This document shows positions 1 to 6,703 of a stretch of DNA of 6,703 nt, piece by piece. How positions within the stretch are numbered: position 1 is the stretch's first letter; each line of letters begins with the position of its first letter. The DNA is from Pseudomonadota bacterium (GTDB lineage: Bacteria; Pseudomonadota; Alphaproteobacteria; Rhizobiales; Segnochrobactraceae), in contig JAEZMP010000233.1 in assembly GCA_023442215.1 (NCBI GenBank), positions 1-6,703 on the forward strand. Direction: 5' to 3'. The translations under genes were made by a program, and so were the position numbers. Below the pieces are notes generated by a model. The model saw only the letters and a program-made list of their open reading frames with translations, did no database searches and was not told the DNA's origin.

Positions 1-566
1 AGTTCGGCCAGATGATCGAGCAGCGGATGGCCGACATAGGTGCACGGCGGCCCGCCGAGCCGGCGATGCGCCTCGGGCTCGAACGGCAGGATCGCCAGCA
101 GATGATCGACATAGGCCGCCATCTTGCGCGCGCGGCCGGGCCGCCAGGCCCACACCGACGGGCTGACATAGTCCACGATCGGCAGCGCCGGGCGGGCCTT
201 GCGGATGCGCTTCGCCACCCGGTGGGTAAAGTCCGGACTGTCGATGATGATGACCGCGTCCGGCTCGGCGGCAATCGCCGCATCCGCCGCTTCCCGGATG
301 CGGCGCAGGATCGTCGGCAGGCGCGCGAGCACCTCCGTCATGCCCATGACCGCGATGTCGGACAGCGGAAACAGCGACGTAATGCCGGCCCGCGCCATGC
401 GCTCGCCGCCGATGCCGGCGAACTCCACGGGGCCGTCGAGCACGCCGGGCAGTGCGCGGATCAGCGCCGCGCCGAGCTGATCGCCGGATTCCTCACCGGC
501 GACGATGAAGAGGCGCAGCGGGCGTCCGTCGGGGCGCGCAGGGCGCGGCGGGGTTGTCTCCGGCAT
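1..566 (-). CDS. lpxB: Lipid-A-disaccharide synthase LpxB (N-terminal part, cut by window edge)
   Basis: LpxB, a GT19 family glycosyltransferase at the inner face of the inner membrane, joins lipid X to UDP-2,3-diacylglucosamine to form the beta-1,6-linked lipid A disaccharide. Only the first 188 codons are present; E. coli LpxB has 382, so about half is missing past coordinate 1. Visible motifs are LFIVAGEESGDQLGAALIRAL at 19-39 (GEASGD in E. coli), GIGGERM at 51-57, the Asp-rich IIIDSPDF at 106-113 that holds the residue matching the E. coli active-site Asp98, YVSPSVWAW at 133-141 and YVGHPLLDHL at 177-186. The ATG at 566 is chosen because GGGAG stands 6 bases upstream (573-577) and the conserved region begins about 18 residues later. 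An in-frame GTG at 587 is possible but has a poorer ribosome binding site. The leader of about 16 Pro/Arg-rich residues is not conserved in E. coli. Confidence 0.95.
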   Translation of the reverse strand, partial: MPETTPPRPARPDGRPLRLFIVAGEESGDQLGAALIRALPGVLDGPVEFAGIGGERMARAGITSLFPLSDIAVMGMTEVLARLPTILRRIREAADAAIAAEPDAVIIIDSPDFTHRVAKRIRKARPALPIVDYVSPSVWAWRPGRARKMAAYVDHLLAILPFEPEAHRRLGGPPCTYVGHPLLDHLAE

Positions 567-603
567 GTCGATCTCCCGCGTGCTCACGGCCCTGCCCTTC
601 CGG

Positions 604-626
604 CCCGGAACACCCGAGGGTTCGGG
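604..626 (-). other. Imperfect hairpin in the lpxI-lpxB spacer
   Basis: A stem joins 604-607 with 623-626 and, across one bulged base, 609-611 with 620-622. A further 2-bp pairing (613-614 with 618-619) closes the top. It begins 7 bases past the lpxI stop and ends well before the lpxB ribosome binding site. No U-tract follows. It might lower read-through or mark an RNA cleavage point between the two genes, or be chance in GC-rich DNA. Confidence 0.25.
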
Positions 627-633
627 CGCCGGC

Positions 634-1515
634 TCAAGCGTTCGGCCCCGGCACAGCCTTCAACGGCGGAACGCCGGCGATGAACAGGCCGCGCTCGTCG
701 GCGAGCGCCAGCGTCTCCTCGCGCGAAACCATCACCACCCGGCCCGCCTCGGCGGCGATGCCGGCAAGGCCGGCGTCTGCGGCGAATTTCACGGTCTGAG
801 GCCCGATGGTGGGAAGGTCGACGCGCAGATCCTGGCCCGTCTTGGCGCCCTTGAACATCACGCCGACATGATCGCCTCGGCCGATGCGGCCGATGGCGCG
901 CAGTTCTGCCACGCGCGTCAGCATCGCGTCCGTGCCCTCGGCACCCTCGATTGCGACGACCCGGCGGCCGAGTGCAACCGCGGCCTGGCCGACATCGAGA
1001 TGGCCGAGCGCCCTGACGGCGGCGGCGGCCGCTTCGATCGCCTCCTTCGCCGCGGCCTCCGGCTTGCGCCGGCCCTGGGGCCCAAGCCCGATCAGCAGTT
1101 CCGGCGCAACGTCGCCGATGCCGACGATGTGCAGGCCCTCGCGCTCGAAGATGCGGATCACACCCGTCAGCACCGTGTCGTCGCCGCCGACGATGGCGGA
1201 GATGATGCGCGGCAGCCGCCGCAAGGTGCCGAAGTCGCCGGCGATGGCGCGGAAGTCCGGCCGGCGGACGATGGAGCCCACCAGCAGCGTGTCGCGTGCG
1301 CCCTCGCGGGCGAGGATCTCGAACATGCGCCCGACCTGGCCCCATTCGACCCAGACCGGATCGAACCCGGCCAGCGCCTCGGGGTCCGCCTCTCCGCGAA
1401 CGGCGACGATCAGCATCCGCCGCCCGGTGCGGGCGACAGATGCAGCGACGTCGGCGGGCAGCTTTCCGCCGCCGGCCACGATGGCGAGCAGCGTCTGTTC
1501 CGCGGCAACCGACAT
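634..1515 (-). CDS. lpxI: UDP-2,3-diacylglucosamine pyrophosphatase LpxI
   Basis: LpxI hydrolyses UDP-2,3-diacylglucosamine to lipid X plus UMP, the fourth step of lipid A synthesis. It replaces LpxH in alphaproteobacteria and some other groups and is unrelated to it. The 293-residue product fits the family (DUF1009) in length. Visible marks are the N-terminal Gly-rich AIVAGGGKLP (11-20), the VGRMFEILAREGA stretch (61-73) and VGGDDTVLTGVIRIFEREG (109-127). The C-terminal core is GVMFKGAKTGQDLRVDLPTIG (218-238), which holds Asp229 and Asp233. The catalytic Asp225 of Caulobacter LpxI should be one of these, but I cannot align it exactly. The gene begins 7 bases after the lpxA stop with only a weak ribosome binding site, so coupling to lpxA is likely. 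It is followed by a 67-base spacer and lpxB, whose product uses the lipid X made here. Confidence 0.95.
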   Translation of the reverse strand: MSVAAEQTLLAIVAGGGKLPADVAASVARTGRRMLIVAVRGEADPEALAGFDPVWVEWGQVGRMFEILAREGARDTLLVGSIVRRPDFRAIAGDFGTLRRLPRIISAIVGGDDTVLTGVIRIFEREGLHIVGIGDVAPELLIGLGPQGRRKPEAAAKEAIEAAAAAVRALGHLDVGQAAVALGRRVVAIEGAEGTDAMLTRVAELRAIGRIGRGDHVGVMFKGAKTGQDLRVDLPTIGPQTVKFAADAGLAGIAAEAGRVVMVSREETLALADERGLFIAGVPPLKAVPGPNA

Positions 1516-1522
1516 GGCAGGC

Positions 1523-2380
1523 TCAGGCCTCGTCGTCTGCCGCGCCGCCGTTGCCGGACAACGGCGTGCACAGCGAGCGGTGACCGCCGGCGCGGATGAA
1601 ATCCGTCACCATCGCAACCGGCTTCACATGCCCGAAGGACGCGGCGACGGATTCGGTGCGCGAGGCCAGCGTGCCGCTTTCCGCGAAGAGCGCGCGGTAG
1701 GCGCTGCGCACCGCGTGGATATCCTCCCGCGGGAAGCCGTGGCGCTTCATGCCGACGAGGTTGAGGCCGGCGAGGTGCGCGCGGTTGCCGATCGCCATGC
1801 CGAACGGAATCAGGTCGTGCTCGAGGCCGGCGAGGCCGCCGAGGAAGGCATAGGCGCCGATGCGCACGAACTGGTGCACGGCAGAGCCGCCGCCGAGGCT
1901 GGCATGGTCGCCGATCTCGACATGGCCGCCGAGCAGCACGTTGTTGACGAGGAGGACGCCATTGCCGATCTGGCAGTCGTGGCCGACGTGGGCGTGGGCG
2001 AGCAACAGGCAGCGCTCGCCGATCCGCGTCGTCATCCCGCCGCCTTCGGTGCCGGTGTTCACCGTCACATATTCGCGGATGACGGTGTCGGCTCCGATGG
2101 AGAGCGCGCTCGCCTCACCCTTGAACTTGCGGTCCTGCGGCTGCAGGCCGATGGCGGCGAACGGAAAGATGCGGCATCCGTTGCCGATGGTGGTGCGGCC
2201 CTGGATGACGACATGGGATTCGACCGTCACACCATCGCCGAGTTCGACCTCGGGACCGATGATGCTGAACGGGCCGATCCGGACACCGGCGCCGAGCCGG
2301 GCACCGGGCTCGACGATCGCCGTCGGGTGGACGACGGTCGGGGCAGTCTGCGCTTCAGTCTCCACGGAGACCCCCGTCAT
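1523..2380 (-). CDS. lpxA: Acyl-ACP--UDP-N-acetylglucosamine O-acyltransferase LpxA
   Basis: LpxA starts lipid A synthesis by transferring a 3-hydroxyacyl chain to the 3-OH of UDP-GlcNAc, in the cytoplasm. The 285-residue product has a left-handed beta-helix of hexapeptide repeats from about 18 to 195, then a helical C-terminal domain with the family stretch LVGMKRHGF (208-216). His134 in the AHAHVGHDC motif corresponds to catalytic His125 of E. coli, and His131 to His122. By the same offset Gly182 matches E. coli Gly173, the residue that sets acyl length, which would favour a long chain of about C14 (inference). It is some 20 residues longer than E. coli LpxA (262), mainly at the ends. The ATG shares its A with the fabZ stop (TGATG) and has no clear Shine-Dalgarno, so translation probably depends on re-initiation by ribosomes finishing fabZ. 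Confidence 0.96.
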   Translation of the reverse strand: MTGVSVETEAQTAPTVVHPTAIVEPGARLGAGVRIGPFSIIGPEVELGDGVTVESHVVIQGRTTIGNGCRIFPFAAIGLQPQDRKFKGEASALSIGADTVIREYVTVNTGTEGGGMTTRIGERCLLLAHAHVGHDCQIGNGVLLVNNVLLGGHVEIGDHASLGGGSAVHQFVRIGAYAFLGGLAGLEHDLIPFGMAIGNRAHLAGLNLVGMKRHGFPREDIHAVRSAYRALFAESGTLASRTESVAASFGHVKPVAMVTDFIRAGGHRSLCTPLSGNGGAADDEA

Positions 2381-2901
2381 CACGCGTCGACCAGCATGGC
2401 ACTGATGTCGGCCTCGGCCGCCTTGGCGCCGGCCACGATCGCGTCGCAGTGGAATTTCCAGATATTGCCGCGGTTGCGCACCTTCTTGACGTGGTACTCG
2501 ACCACGTCGCCGGGCACGACCGGCTTGCGGAATTTCGCCGCATCGATCGTCATCAGATAGACGAGGCTCGGGCTGCCCTTGTCGGTGCGGGCGTAGATGC
2601 AGAGCGCGCCGGCAGTCTGCGCCATGCCCTCGATCAGCAGCACGCCCGGCATCACCGGCTGTGCCGGGAAATGGCCCTGGAAATGCGGCTCGTTGAACGT
2701 GACGTTCTTGTAGCCGATGCAGGACTCGTCGCCCGACATCTCGGCGATGCGATCCACCATCAGGAAGGGATAGCGGTGGGGCAGCATCTTGAGGATGGCG
2801 TGGATGTCGGCGGCGCCGAGTGTCTTCGGCTGTTCGGCCGCCGGGCTCGCGACGGCGGCTTCCCCGCCGATCGTGGTTTCGTGTTGTCCGTCGACCGTCA
2901 A
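2380..2901 (-). CDS. fabZ: 3-hydroxyacyl-[acyl-carrier-protein] dehydratase FabZ
   Basis: FabZ dehydrates 3-hydroxyacyl-ACP to trans-2-enoyl-ACP in type II fatty acid elongation in the cytoplasm. It competes with LpxA and LpxD for 3-hydroxyacyl-ACP, which explains its place among lpx genes. Read from a TTG at 2901 the product is 173 residues. A low-complexity leader of about 27 residues precedes the hot-dog domain, which opens at about 28 with [19 protein letters not shown] and continues with the MVDRI strand. The catalytic pair is His77 in GHFP and Glu91 in LLIEGMAQ, with the same 14-residue spacing as His54 and Glu68 of E. coli FabZ. It is about 20 residues longer than the E. coli enzyme (151), all at the N-terminus. 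No ATG lies between the lpxD stop and the conserved domain. TTG overlaps the lpxD stop as TTGA, which suggests translational coupling. The stop overlaps the lpxA ATG. Confidence 0.94.
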   Translation of the reverse strand: MTVDGQHETTIGGEAAVASPAAEQPKTLGAADIHAILKMLPHRYPFLMVDRIAEMSGDESCIGYKNVTFNEPHFQGHFPAQPVMPGVLLIEGMAQTAGALCIYARTDKGSPSLVYLMTIDAAKFRKPVVPGDVVEYHVKKVRNRGNIWKFHCDAIVAGAKAAEADISAMLVDA

Positions 2902-3965
2902 CGTGTCGGCTCCTCGTCCTTCGTGTCCCGGGTGCGCCTTGCCTTGGCAAGCTCTGCGACGACCCGCTTCTCCTGTGTCCATTCGCGGATGGGCTGGGCG
3001 GGCGTTCCCATCCAGCGCTCTCCGGCGGGAATGTCGTGGGCGACATTGCTGCCGCCGCCGACCTGGGCGCCGGTCCCGAGCTTCAGGTGGCCGGAGAGGC
3101 CCACCTTGCCGGCCAGCACGACATAATCCTCAAGCACCGTCGACCCGGAAATGCCGACCTGCGAGACGATCACGCAGTGGCGCCCGACGACGACGTTGTG
3201 GCCGATTTGGACCTGATTGTCGATCTTCGTGCCCTCACCGATGATCGTGTCGCGATTGGCGCCACGGTCTATGGTGGTATTCGCGCCGATCTCGACGTCG
3301 TTCTGAACCACGACCCGGCCGATCTGCGGCACCTTCAGATGCCCGCCGGGGCCCATGGCAAAGCCGAAGCCGTCCTGACCGATGCGCACGCCGGGATGGA
3401 TGATGACGCGGTCACCGATGAGAGCGTGCTGAACGACGGCACCCGCGCCGATATAGCCGTGGCGGCCGATCCGCACCCCGGCGCCGACGACAGCCGTTGC
3501 CGCGATGACGGTGCCGGCGCCGATCTCCACCCGCGGGCCGATGACGGCACCGGCTTCGACCACCACGCCGTCCTCGAGCGTCGCCGACGGATCGACATGG
3601 GCGGCCGGTGAGATTCCGCTGCCGCGAATGACCCCGACCGGGCGCATCGCTTCCGGATAGAGCGCAGCGGTCGCCTTCGCGAAGGCGCGATAGGACTGCC
3701 GCGCCTCGATGACGGCGGTGGCTTCGGGAACGCGGTCGACGAACTTCGGCGGGCAGAACACCGCCGCCGCGCGGGTTTCCGCCAGTTGGCCGAGATAACG
3801 CGGGTTGTCGATGAAGCTGAGATGGCTCGGGCCGGCCTCGTCGAGCGGGGCGACGGAGGCCACGAACAAGCCGGGATCGCCCCGCACCACCCGGCCGCCG
3901 CCGATCTCGGCCAGCCGTTCGATGGTCATGGGCTCGGGAACGGTAAAGAAAACGGGATCAGTCAT
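2898..3965 (-). CDS. lpxD: UDP-3-O-(3-hydroxyacyl)glucosamine N-acyltransferase LpxD
   Basis: LpxD transfers a 3-hydroxyacyl chain from acyl-ACP to the 2-amino group of UDP-3-O-acylglucosamine, the third step of lipid A synthesis, in the cytoplasm. From the ATG at 3965 the product is 355 residues, normal for alphaproteobacteria. Residues about 1-110 form the N-terminal uridine-binding domain, with the [11 protein letters not shown] stretch at 47-57. From about 118 to 315 runs the left-handed beta-helix of hexapeptide repeats. His256 in QIGHNV matches the catalytic His239 of E. coli LpxD, and His293 in SGHLKLG matches His276. The C-terminus is a charged helix (about 328-355). The frame continues upstream to an ATG at 4064, adding 33 residues, but that extension does not look like LpxD. 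The ATG at 3929 would trim 12 residues. No good Shine-Dalgarno precedes the chosen start. The stop overlaps the fabZ start. Confidence 0.95.
   Translation of the reverse strand: MTDPVFFTVPEPMTIERLAEIGGGRVVRGDPGLFVASVAPLDEAGPSHLSFIDNPRYLGQLAETRAAAVFCPPKFVDRVPEATAVIEARQSYRAFAKATAALYPEAMRPVGVIRGSGISPAAHVDPSATLEDGVVVEAGAVIGPRVEIGAGTVIAATAVVGAGVRIGRHGYIGAGAVVQHALIGDRVIIHPGVRIGQDGFGFAMGPGGHLKVPQIGRVVVQNDVEIGANTTIDRGANRDTIIGEGTKIDNQVQIGHNVVVGRHCVIVSQVGISGSTVLEDYVVLAGKVGLSGHLKLGTGAQVGGGSNVAHDIPAGERWMGTPAQPIREWTQEKRVVAELAKARRTRDTKDEEPTR
2910..2915 (-). promoter_or_regulatory. Ribosome binding site that fixes the TTG start of fabZ
   Basis: GAGGAG, inside the last codons of lpxD (two Glu codons), lies 8 bases before the TTG at 2901-2899. 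It is the best Shine-Dalgarno match noted at any start in this window and supports TTG over the ATG at 2982, which is buried about 85 bases inside lpxD. Confidence 0.7.
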
Positions 3966-4217
3966 CAAAACGCCATCGGCTGCGACGGCATCGCCGCACG
4001 CCGGGTGCGCCTGCAGAATGCCGTATCGGATTGTCCGGAGCGCCCTGCGATCGAACGGAGACATCCGGCTTGCAGGAAATCGCTCAGATTCGAGTCCTCG
4101 GGCAGATCCCGGCCGTTCAGATCGACGCGGATGCCGCCGCGCCGGCCGCCGGCCCGGAATGAGCCCGTCGGAAGCCTGCGCCGAATATCGCGGACTTCCG
4201 GCGCCTGAGGCAGCCGC

Positions 4218-4244
4218 GCACCTCGCGGGGCCCTGCCCCGGTGC
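4218..4244 (-). other. Second GC-rich hairpin in the bamA-lpxD gap
   Basis: A perfect 6-bp stem (4226-4231 with 4235-4240) encloses a 3-base loop. An outer 4-bp stem (4218-4221 with 4241-4244) can stack on it across a one-sided 4-base bulge. It starts about 20 bases beyond the first hairpin in the direction of transcription. There is no U-tract behind it. GC-rich DNA forms such stems by chance fairly often, so any function is uncertain; the tandem arrangement with the stronger hairpin is the reason to list it. Confidence 0.3.
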
Positions 4245-4263
4245 CGCGCCGCACCTCCTGATA

Positions 4264-4298
4264 CGACAAGGGTGACCGCGCTGGCGGCCACCCTGTCG
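4264..4298 (-). terminator. Strong hairpin downstream of bamA, possible terminator or attenuator
   Basis: The sequence folds as a stem of three segments: 4264-4268 with 4294-4298, 4270-4274 with 4289-4293, and 4276-4279 with 4284-4287. The loop is 4 bases (4280-4283), with one bulged A (4269) and one A/C mismatch. It lies about 46 bases past the bamA stop. No run of U follows on the minus strand (the next bases read TATCAGGAGG), so it is not a classic Rho-independent terminator. It could partly terminate, protect the bamA mRNA 3' end, or be a processing site. The pairing is seen in the sequence; the function is inferred. Confidence 0.4.
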
Positions 4299-4344
4299 AT
4301 TTCCGGAGCCTGGCGCCCCCGCCGCAGCGGGGACAGCCGACGGA

Positions 4345-6696
4345 TCAGAACCGCGTGCCGCCGCTGAGACGGAACACTTCGGTCTGGTCGAAGCTCTCCT
4401 TCATGATCGGCCACGCGAAGTCGGCGCGGAGCGGACCAAACGGCGACTGCCAGCGGACACCGAAGCCGGCCGTCCAGCGGACCGACATATCGTCGCCCTC
4501 GACCACCGTGACCGGCGACGGGAAGACGTGGGCGCCGTTGATGCCCTTGTCGACGGCCCACAGCGAACCGGCGTCGGTGAACACCGCCCACGACAGACCC
4601 AGTTCCTGCGGGATGTACGGCATCGGAGCATCGGCTTCCGCGCTGACCGCCCAGAAGAACTTGCCGCCGAGCGCATCGCCGGACGAGGCGTCACGCGGGC
4701 CGATACCGTTGTCCTGGAAGCCGCGGATGATGTCGCCGCCCACATAGAGCTGCTGGGTCGCGTTGAGGTTGTCGCCGATGCCCTGGATCAGACCGCCCTG
4801 GGCGCGCAGCATGCCGAGCAGACCCCAGTCGGCATAGATGCTCTGGTAGTAGCGCGTGTCGACGCCGAGCTTGTAGTAGCGCACGTCGCCGCCGAGGCCC
4901 GCGAACTCCTGAGTCAGCTTGGCGTAGTAGCCGTCCTGGGGGTTCAGGTTGCTGTCGAGCTTGTTGTAGGTCAGCGTGGCGCCGATCGCCGAGGTCAGCG
5001 TCGTGCCCTGGGACTCCATGATCGCCGAGGAGATCTGGCCATACTCGTTCGGCACGGTCACGTCGTTGTGGTCGAGCCGATAGTAGGTGCCGACGTTGAA
5101 TTCCTCGGTGATCGGGAAGTTGAAGCGGATGGTGCCGCCGACGGTCTTCTGCTCGTAGTTACGGTAGCTCGTGGTGTCGAGCTTGGTGCCGTAGAGGTCG
5201 AAGCCCGCCGCGATGCGCCGGCCGAGGAAGTACGGCTCGGTGAACGACAGCGCCGCATTCTGCGAGGACGAACCGCCGCCGACCGCCACGCGGACATACT
5301 GGCCGCGGCCGAGGAAGTTCTTCTCGGTCAGCGAGATGTCGCCGATCACGCCGTCCGTGGTGGAGTAACCCACGCCGAACGAGATTTCACCGGTCGACTG
5401 CTCTTCCACGTCCACGTTGACGATGACGCGGTCGGGCGCGCTGCCCGGCTCGGTGGTGATGTTCACCGTCTTGAAGAAGCCGAGATTGTTCAGGCGGCGC
5501 TGGGCGCGGTCGATCAGCACGCGGTTGTACGCGTCACCTTCGACCACGTCGAACTCACGACGGATGACGTAGTCGCGGGTGCGGGTGTTGCCGCGGATGT
5601 TGATCCGCTCAATGTAGGCGCGTGGGCCCTCGTCCAGCGAATAGGTGATCGAGATGGTGTGGTTCTCGTAGTCGCGGTCGCCGCGCGGCCGGACCTGGGC
5701 GAAGGCATAGCCGTCCTTCGACGCCTCGATGGTGAGGTTCTCGATCGACTTCTCGACGTCCGCCGCGCTGTAGACCGCGCCCTTGCGAGTGGTGACGACG
5801 CGCATCATGCGGGACGAGTCGAGCGACTGCAGCGAGCTCTCTACATTGATGTCGCCGAAGCGGTAGAGCGGGCCCTCGTCCACCGTGAAGGTGATGAAGA
5901 AGGTGTTGCGCTCACGGTCGAGCTCGGCCGAGGCCGACACGACGCGGAAATCCGCATAGCCGTGATTGTAGTAGAACTGGCGCAGCTGCTCCTCGTCCGA
6001 CGCGAGGCGGTCCGGATCGTAGGTGTCGGTCGTGCGCAGCCAGCCGAGCAAACCGGTTTCACGCGTGCGGATGACGTCGCGCAGACGGCCGTCGCTGAAG
6101 GCATGGTTGCCAACGAACGAAATGGAGGAGACGCCGGTCTTGTCGCCCTCGTTGATCTCGAAGACGAGGTTCACGCGGTTCTGCGGCAGCTCGATGATCT
6201 TCGGCGTCACGGTCGCGCGGTACCGGCCGCTGGCTCGGTAGGCATCGATGATGCGCTGCACATCGCTCTGGACGCGGGCGGTGGTGAGCACCGAGCGCGA
6301 CTTGGACTCGACGATGCCGGTCAGCGTCTCGGAGGAGAGGCGCTTGTTACCCTCGAACGCGATCTCGTTGATGATCGGGTTCTCGACCACCGAAACGACG
6401 AGGCTGCCGCCCTGCTGGCTGATCTTCACGTCCTTGAAGAGGCCGGTCGCATAGAGCGCCTTGAGCGACTCGTCGATATCGGCCGCGCCGAACGGACGGC
6501 CCGGCTTGATGGTGAGGTAAGCCTGCACGGTTTCCGAATCGACACGGGACGATCCGGAAACGACGATCCTGTTGACCACGTCCGCATATGCGGCGGTCAC
6601 CCCCAGCAGAGGCATCTGCGGGGCGGCCAGAACGGTGGCCAAGGAGAGGGCGACCGCAAGGGCCAACCGCCTCAGCATCATGTCAACGGTACGCAT
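4345..6696 (-). CDS. bamA: Outer membrane protein assembly factor BamA (Omp85 family)
   Basis: BamA is the central subunit of the BAM complex, which folds and inserts beta-barrel proteins into the outer membrane. The 783-residue product has a signal peptide: Arg9-Arg10, a hydrophobic core at about 11-25, and a likely signal peptidase I site after Ala-Tyr-Ala38. Five POTRA repeats follow at about 40-107, 108-184, 187-276, 277-357 and 358-433, most closing on the typical 'DEGP' or 'NEG' turn. The barrel covers about 435-783. It contains the conserved lid-loop L6 motif IRGF at 657-660 (VRGF in E. coli), followed by the IGPRD stretch, and it ends in Phe783, the usual C-terminal signal of outer membrane proteins. 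Length is close to the family norm (E. coli 810). The start is chosen as the first ATG, but only 7 bases precede it; Met6 or Met7, or a start beyond the edge, cannot be excluded. It heads the lpx gene row, with a 379-base gap before lpxD. Confidence 0.96.
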   Translation of the reverse strand: MRTVDMMLRRLALAVALSLATVLAAPQMPLLGVTAAYADVVNRIVVSGSSRVDSETVQAYLTIKPGRPFGAADIDESLKALYATGLFKDVKISQQGGSLVVSVVENPIINEIAFEGNKRLSSETLTGIVESKSRSVLTTARVQSDVQRIIDAYRASGRYRATVTPKIIELPQNRVNLVFEINEGDKTGVSSISFVGNHAFSDGRLRDVIRTRETGLLGWLRTTDTYDPDRLASDEEQLRQFYYNHGYADFRVVSASAELDRERNTFFITFTVDEGPLYRFGDINVESSLQSLDSSRMMRVVTTRKGAVYSAADVEKSIENLTIEASKDGYAFAQVRPRGDRDYENHTISITYSLDEGPRAYIERINIRGNTRTRDYVIRREFDVVEGDAYNRVLIDRAQRRLNNLGFFKTVNITTEPGSAPDRVIVNVDVEEQSTGEISFGVGYSTTDGVIGDISLTEKNFLGRGQYVRVAVGGGSSSQNAALSFTEPYFLGRRIAAGFDLYGTKLDTTSYRNYEQKTVGGTIRFNFPITEEFNVGTYYRLDHNDVTVPNEYGQISSAIMESQGTTLTSAIGATLTYNKLDSNLNPQDGYYAKLTQEFAGLGGDVRYYKLGVDTRYYQSIYADWGLLGMLRAQGGLIQGIGDNLNATQQLYVGGDIIRGFQDNGIGPRDASSGDALGGKFFWAVSAEADAPMPYIPQELGLSWAVFTDAGSLWAVDKGINGAHVFPSPVTVVEGDDMSVRWTAGFGVRWQSPFGPLRADFAWPIMKESFDQTEVFRLSGGTRF

Positions 6697-6703
6697 GTTG
6701 AGC

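Larger units (their letters stand above)
3966..4344 (-). other. 379-base bamA-lpxD intergenic region, no recognised gene
   Basis: This is the only stretch over 300 bases without an assignable gene. I see no skp/ompH, which sits between bamA and lpxD in some proteobacteria, and no remnant of it. Two GC-rich hairpins lie in the bamA-proximal part (4264-4298 and 4218-4244), with a smaller one at 4141-4153. One minus-strand frame is open across the whole gap and closes in a TGA that shares its A with the lpxD ATG. Its last 56 codons (4135-3968) include a locally protein-like stretch, but its flanks are Arg/Gly/Ala-rich in the way of non-coding GC-rich DNA, and no convincing start with a ribosome binding site was found. 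I could not pick out a clear sigma-70 promoter for lpxD. The region is most likely an untranslated spacer, possibly with a promoter or a processing site. Confidence 0.7.

Noticed and set aside
12..1599. Plus-strand open frames over lpxB and lpxI (223 and 364 codons)
   Set aside because: They are low-complexity Arg/Gly/Ala/Asp-rich translations opposite genes with clear family motifs. No protein family is recognisable in them.
884..2560. Plus-strand open frame of 558 codons
   Set aside because: It lies antisense across lpxI, lpxA and part of fabZ. Its product is dominated by Ala, Arg, Asp and Ser in the pattern of an antisense shadow of GC-rich codons, and it has no recognisable domain.
2382..3046. 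Upstream extension of the lpxA frame into fabZ and lpxD
   Set aside because: The extra residues are out-of-frame shadow sequence of fabZ. Family similarity begins just after the ATG at 2380, which abuts the fabZ stop.
2820..3611. Plus-strand open frame of 263 codons opposite lpxD
   Set aside because: Its repeating Asp/Ala/His pattern simply mirrors the hexapeptide repeats of lpxD read backwards. It is not an independent repeat protein.
3966..4064. 33-residue N-terminal extension of lpxD from the ATG at 4064
   Set aside because: No Shine-Dalgarno precedes that ATG, the extension does not resemble LpxD, and the start at 3965 gives the normal family length.
1523..4064. Periodic repeats within lpxA and lpxD at the DNA level
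   Set aside because: The roughly 18-base periodicity comes from hexapeptide repeats of the left-handed beta-helix fold, not from a separate DNA repeat or a CRISPR array.
4345..6696. Shadow frames on both strands within bamA
   Set aside because: All are short, with compositions skewed to Arg, Ser, Thr and Pro, and they sit inside a full-length gene with clear POTRA and barrel motifs.

Overview
The window is a GC-rich, tightly packed stretch of a Gram-negative chromosome, and every real gene lies on the minus strand. Read in the direction of transcription (high to low coordinates) the order is bamA, lpxD, fabZ, lpxA, lpxI, then lpxB running off the left edge. The order, the use of LpxI rather than LpxH for UDP-2,3-diacylglucosamine hydrolysis, and the high GC content point to an alphaproteobacterium, probably Rhizobiales/Hyphomicrobiales or a close relative. 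I infer this from gene content and protein style, not from a database match.

Region by region: about 4345-6696 holds a complete bamA, with signal peptide, five POTRA domains and a 16-strand-type barrel ending in Phe. Its stop is followed by 379 bases without a recognisable gene (3966-4344), which contain two GC-rich hairpins close behind bamA. lpxD (2898-3965) and fabZ (2380-2901) overlap by four bases as TTGA. fabZ and lpxA (1523-2380) overlap by one base as TGATG. lpxI (634-1515) follows lpxA after 7 bases. lpxB begins at 566 after a 67-base spacer, and its first 188 codons are present.

The genes work together in building the outer membrane. LpxA, LpxD, LpxI and LpxB catalyse early steps of lipid A synthesis. 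FabZ supplies the acyl-ACP pool that branches between phospholipid and lipid A. BamA inserts beta-barrel proteins into the outer membrane, including the LPS transporter LptD. LpxC, the committed deacetylase between LpxA and LpxD, is not in the window.

I found no mobile element, CRISPR array, tRNA, rRNA or convincing undescribed system. The points that deserve a second look are the structured bamA-lpxD gap, the unusual TTG start of fabZ, and the chain of stop/start overlaps that lack Shine-Dalgarno sequences. The many long open frames on the plus strand are shadows of GC-rich coding sequence.
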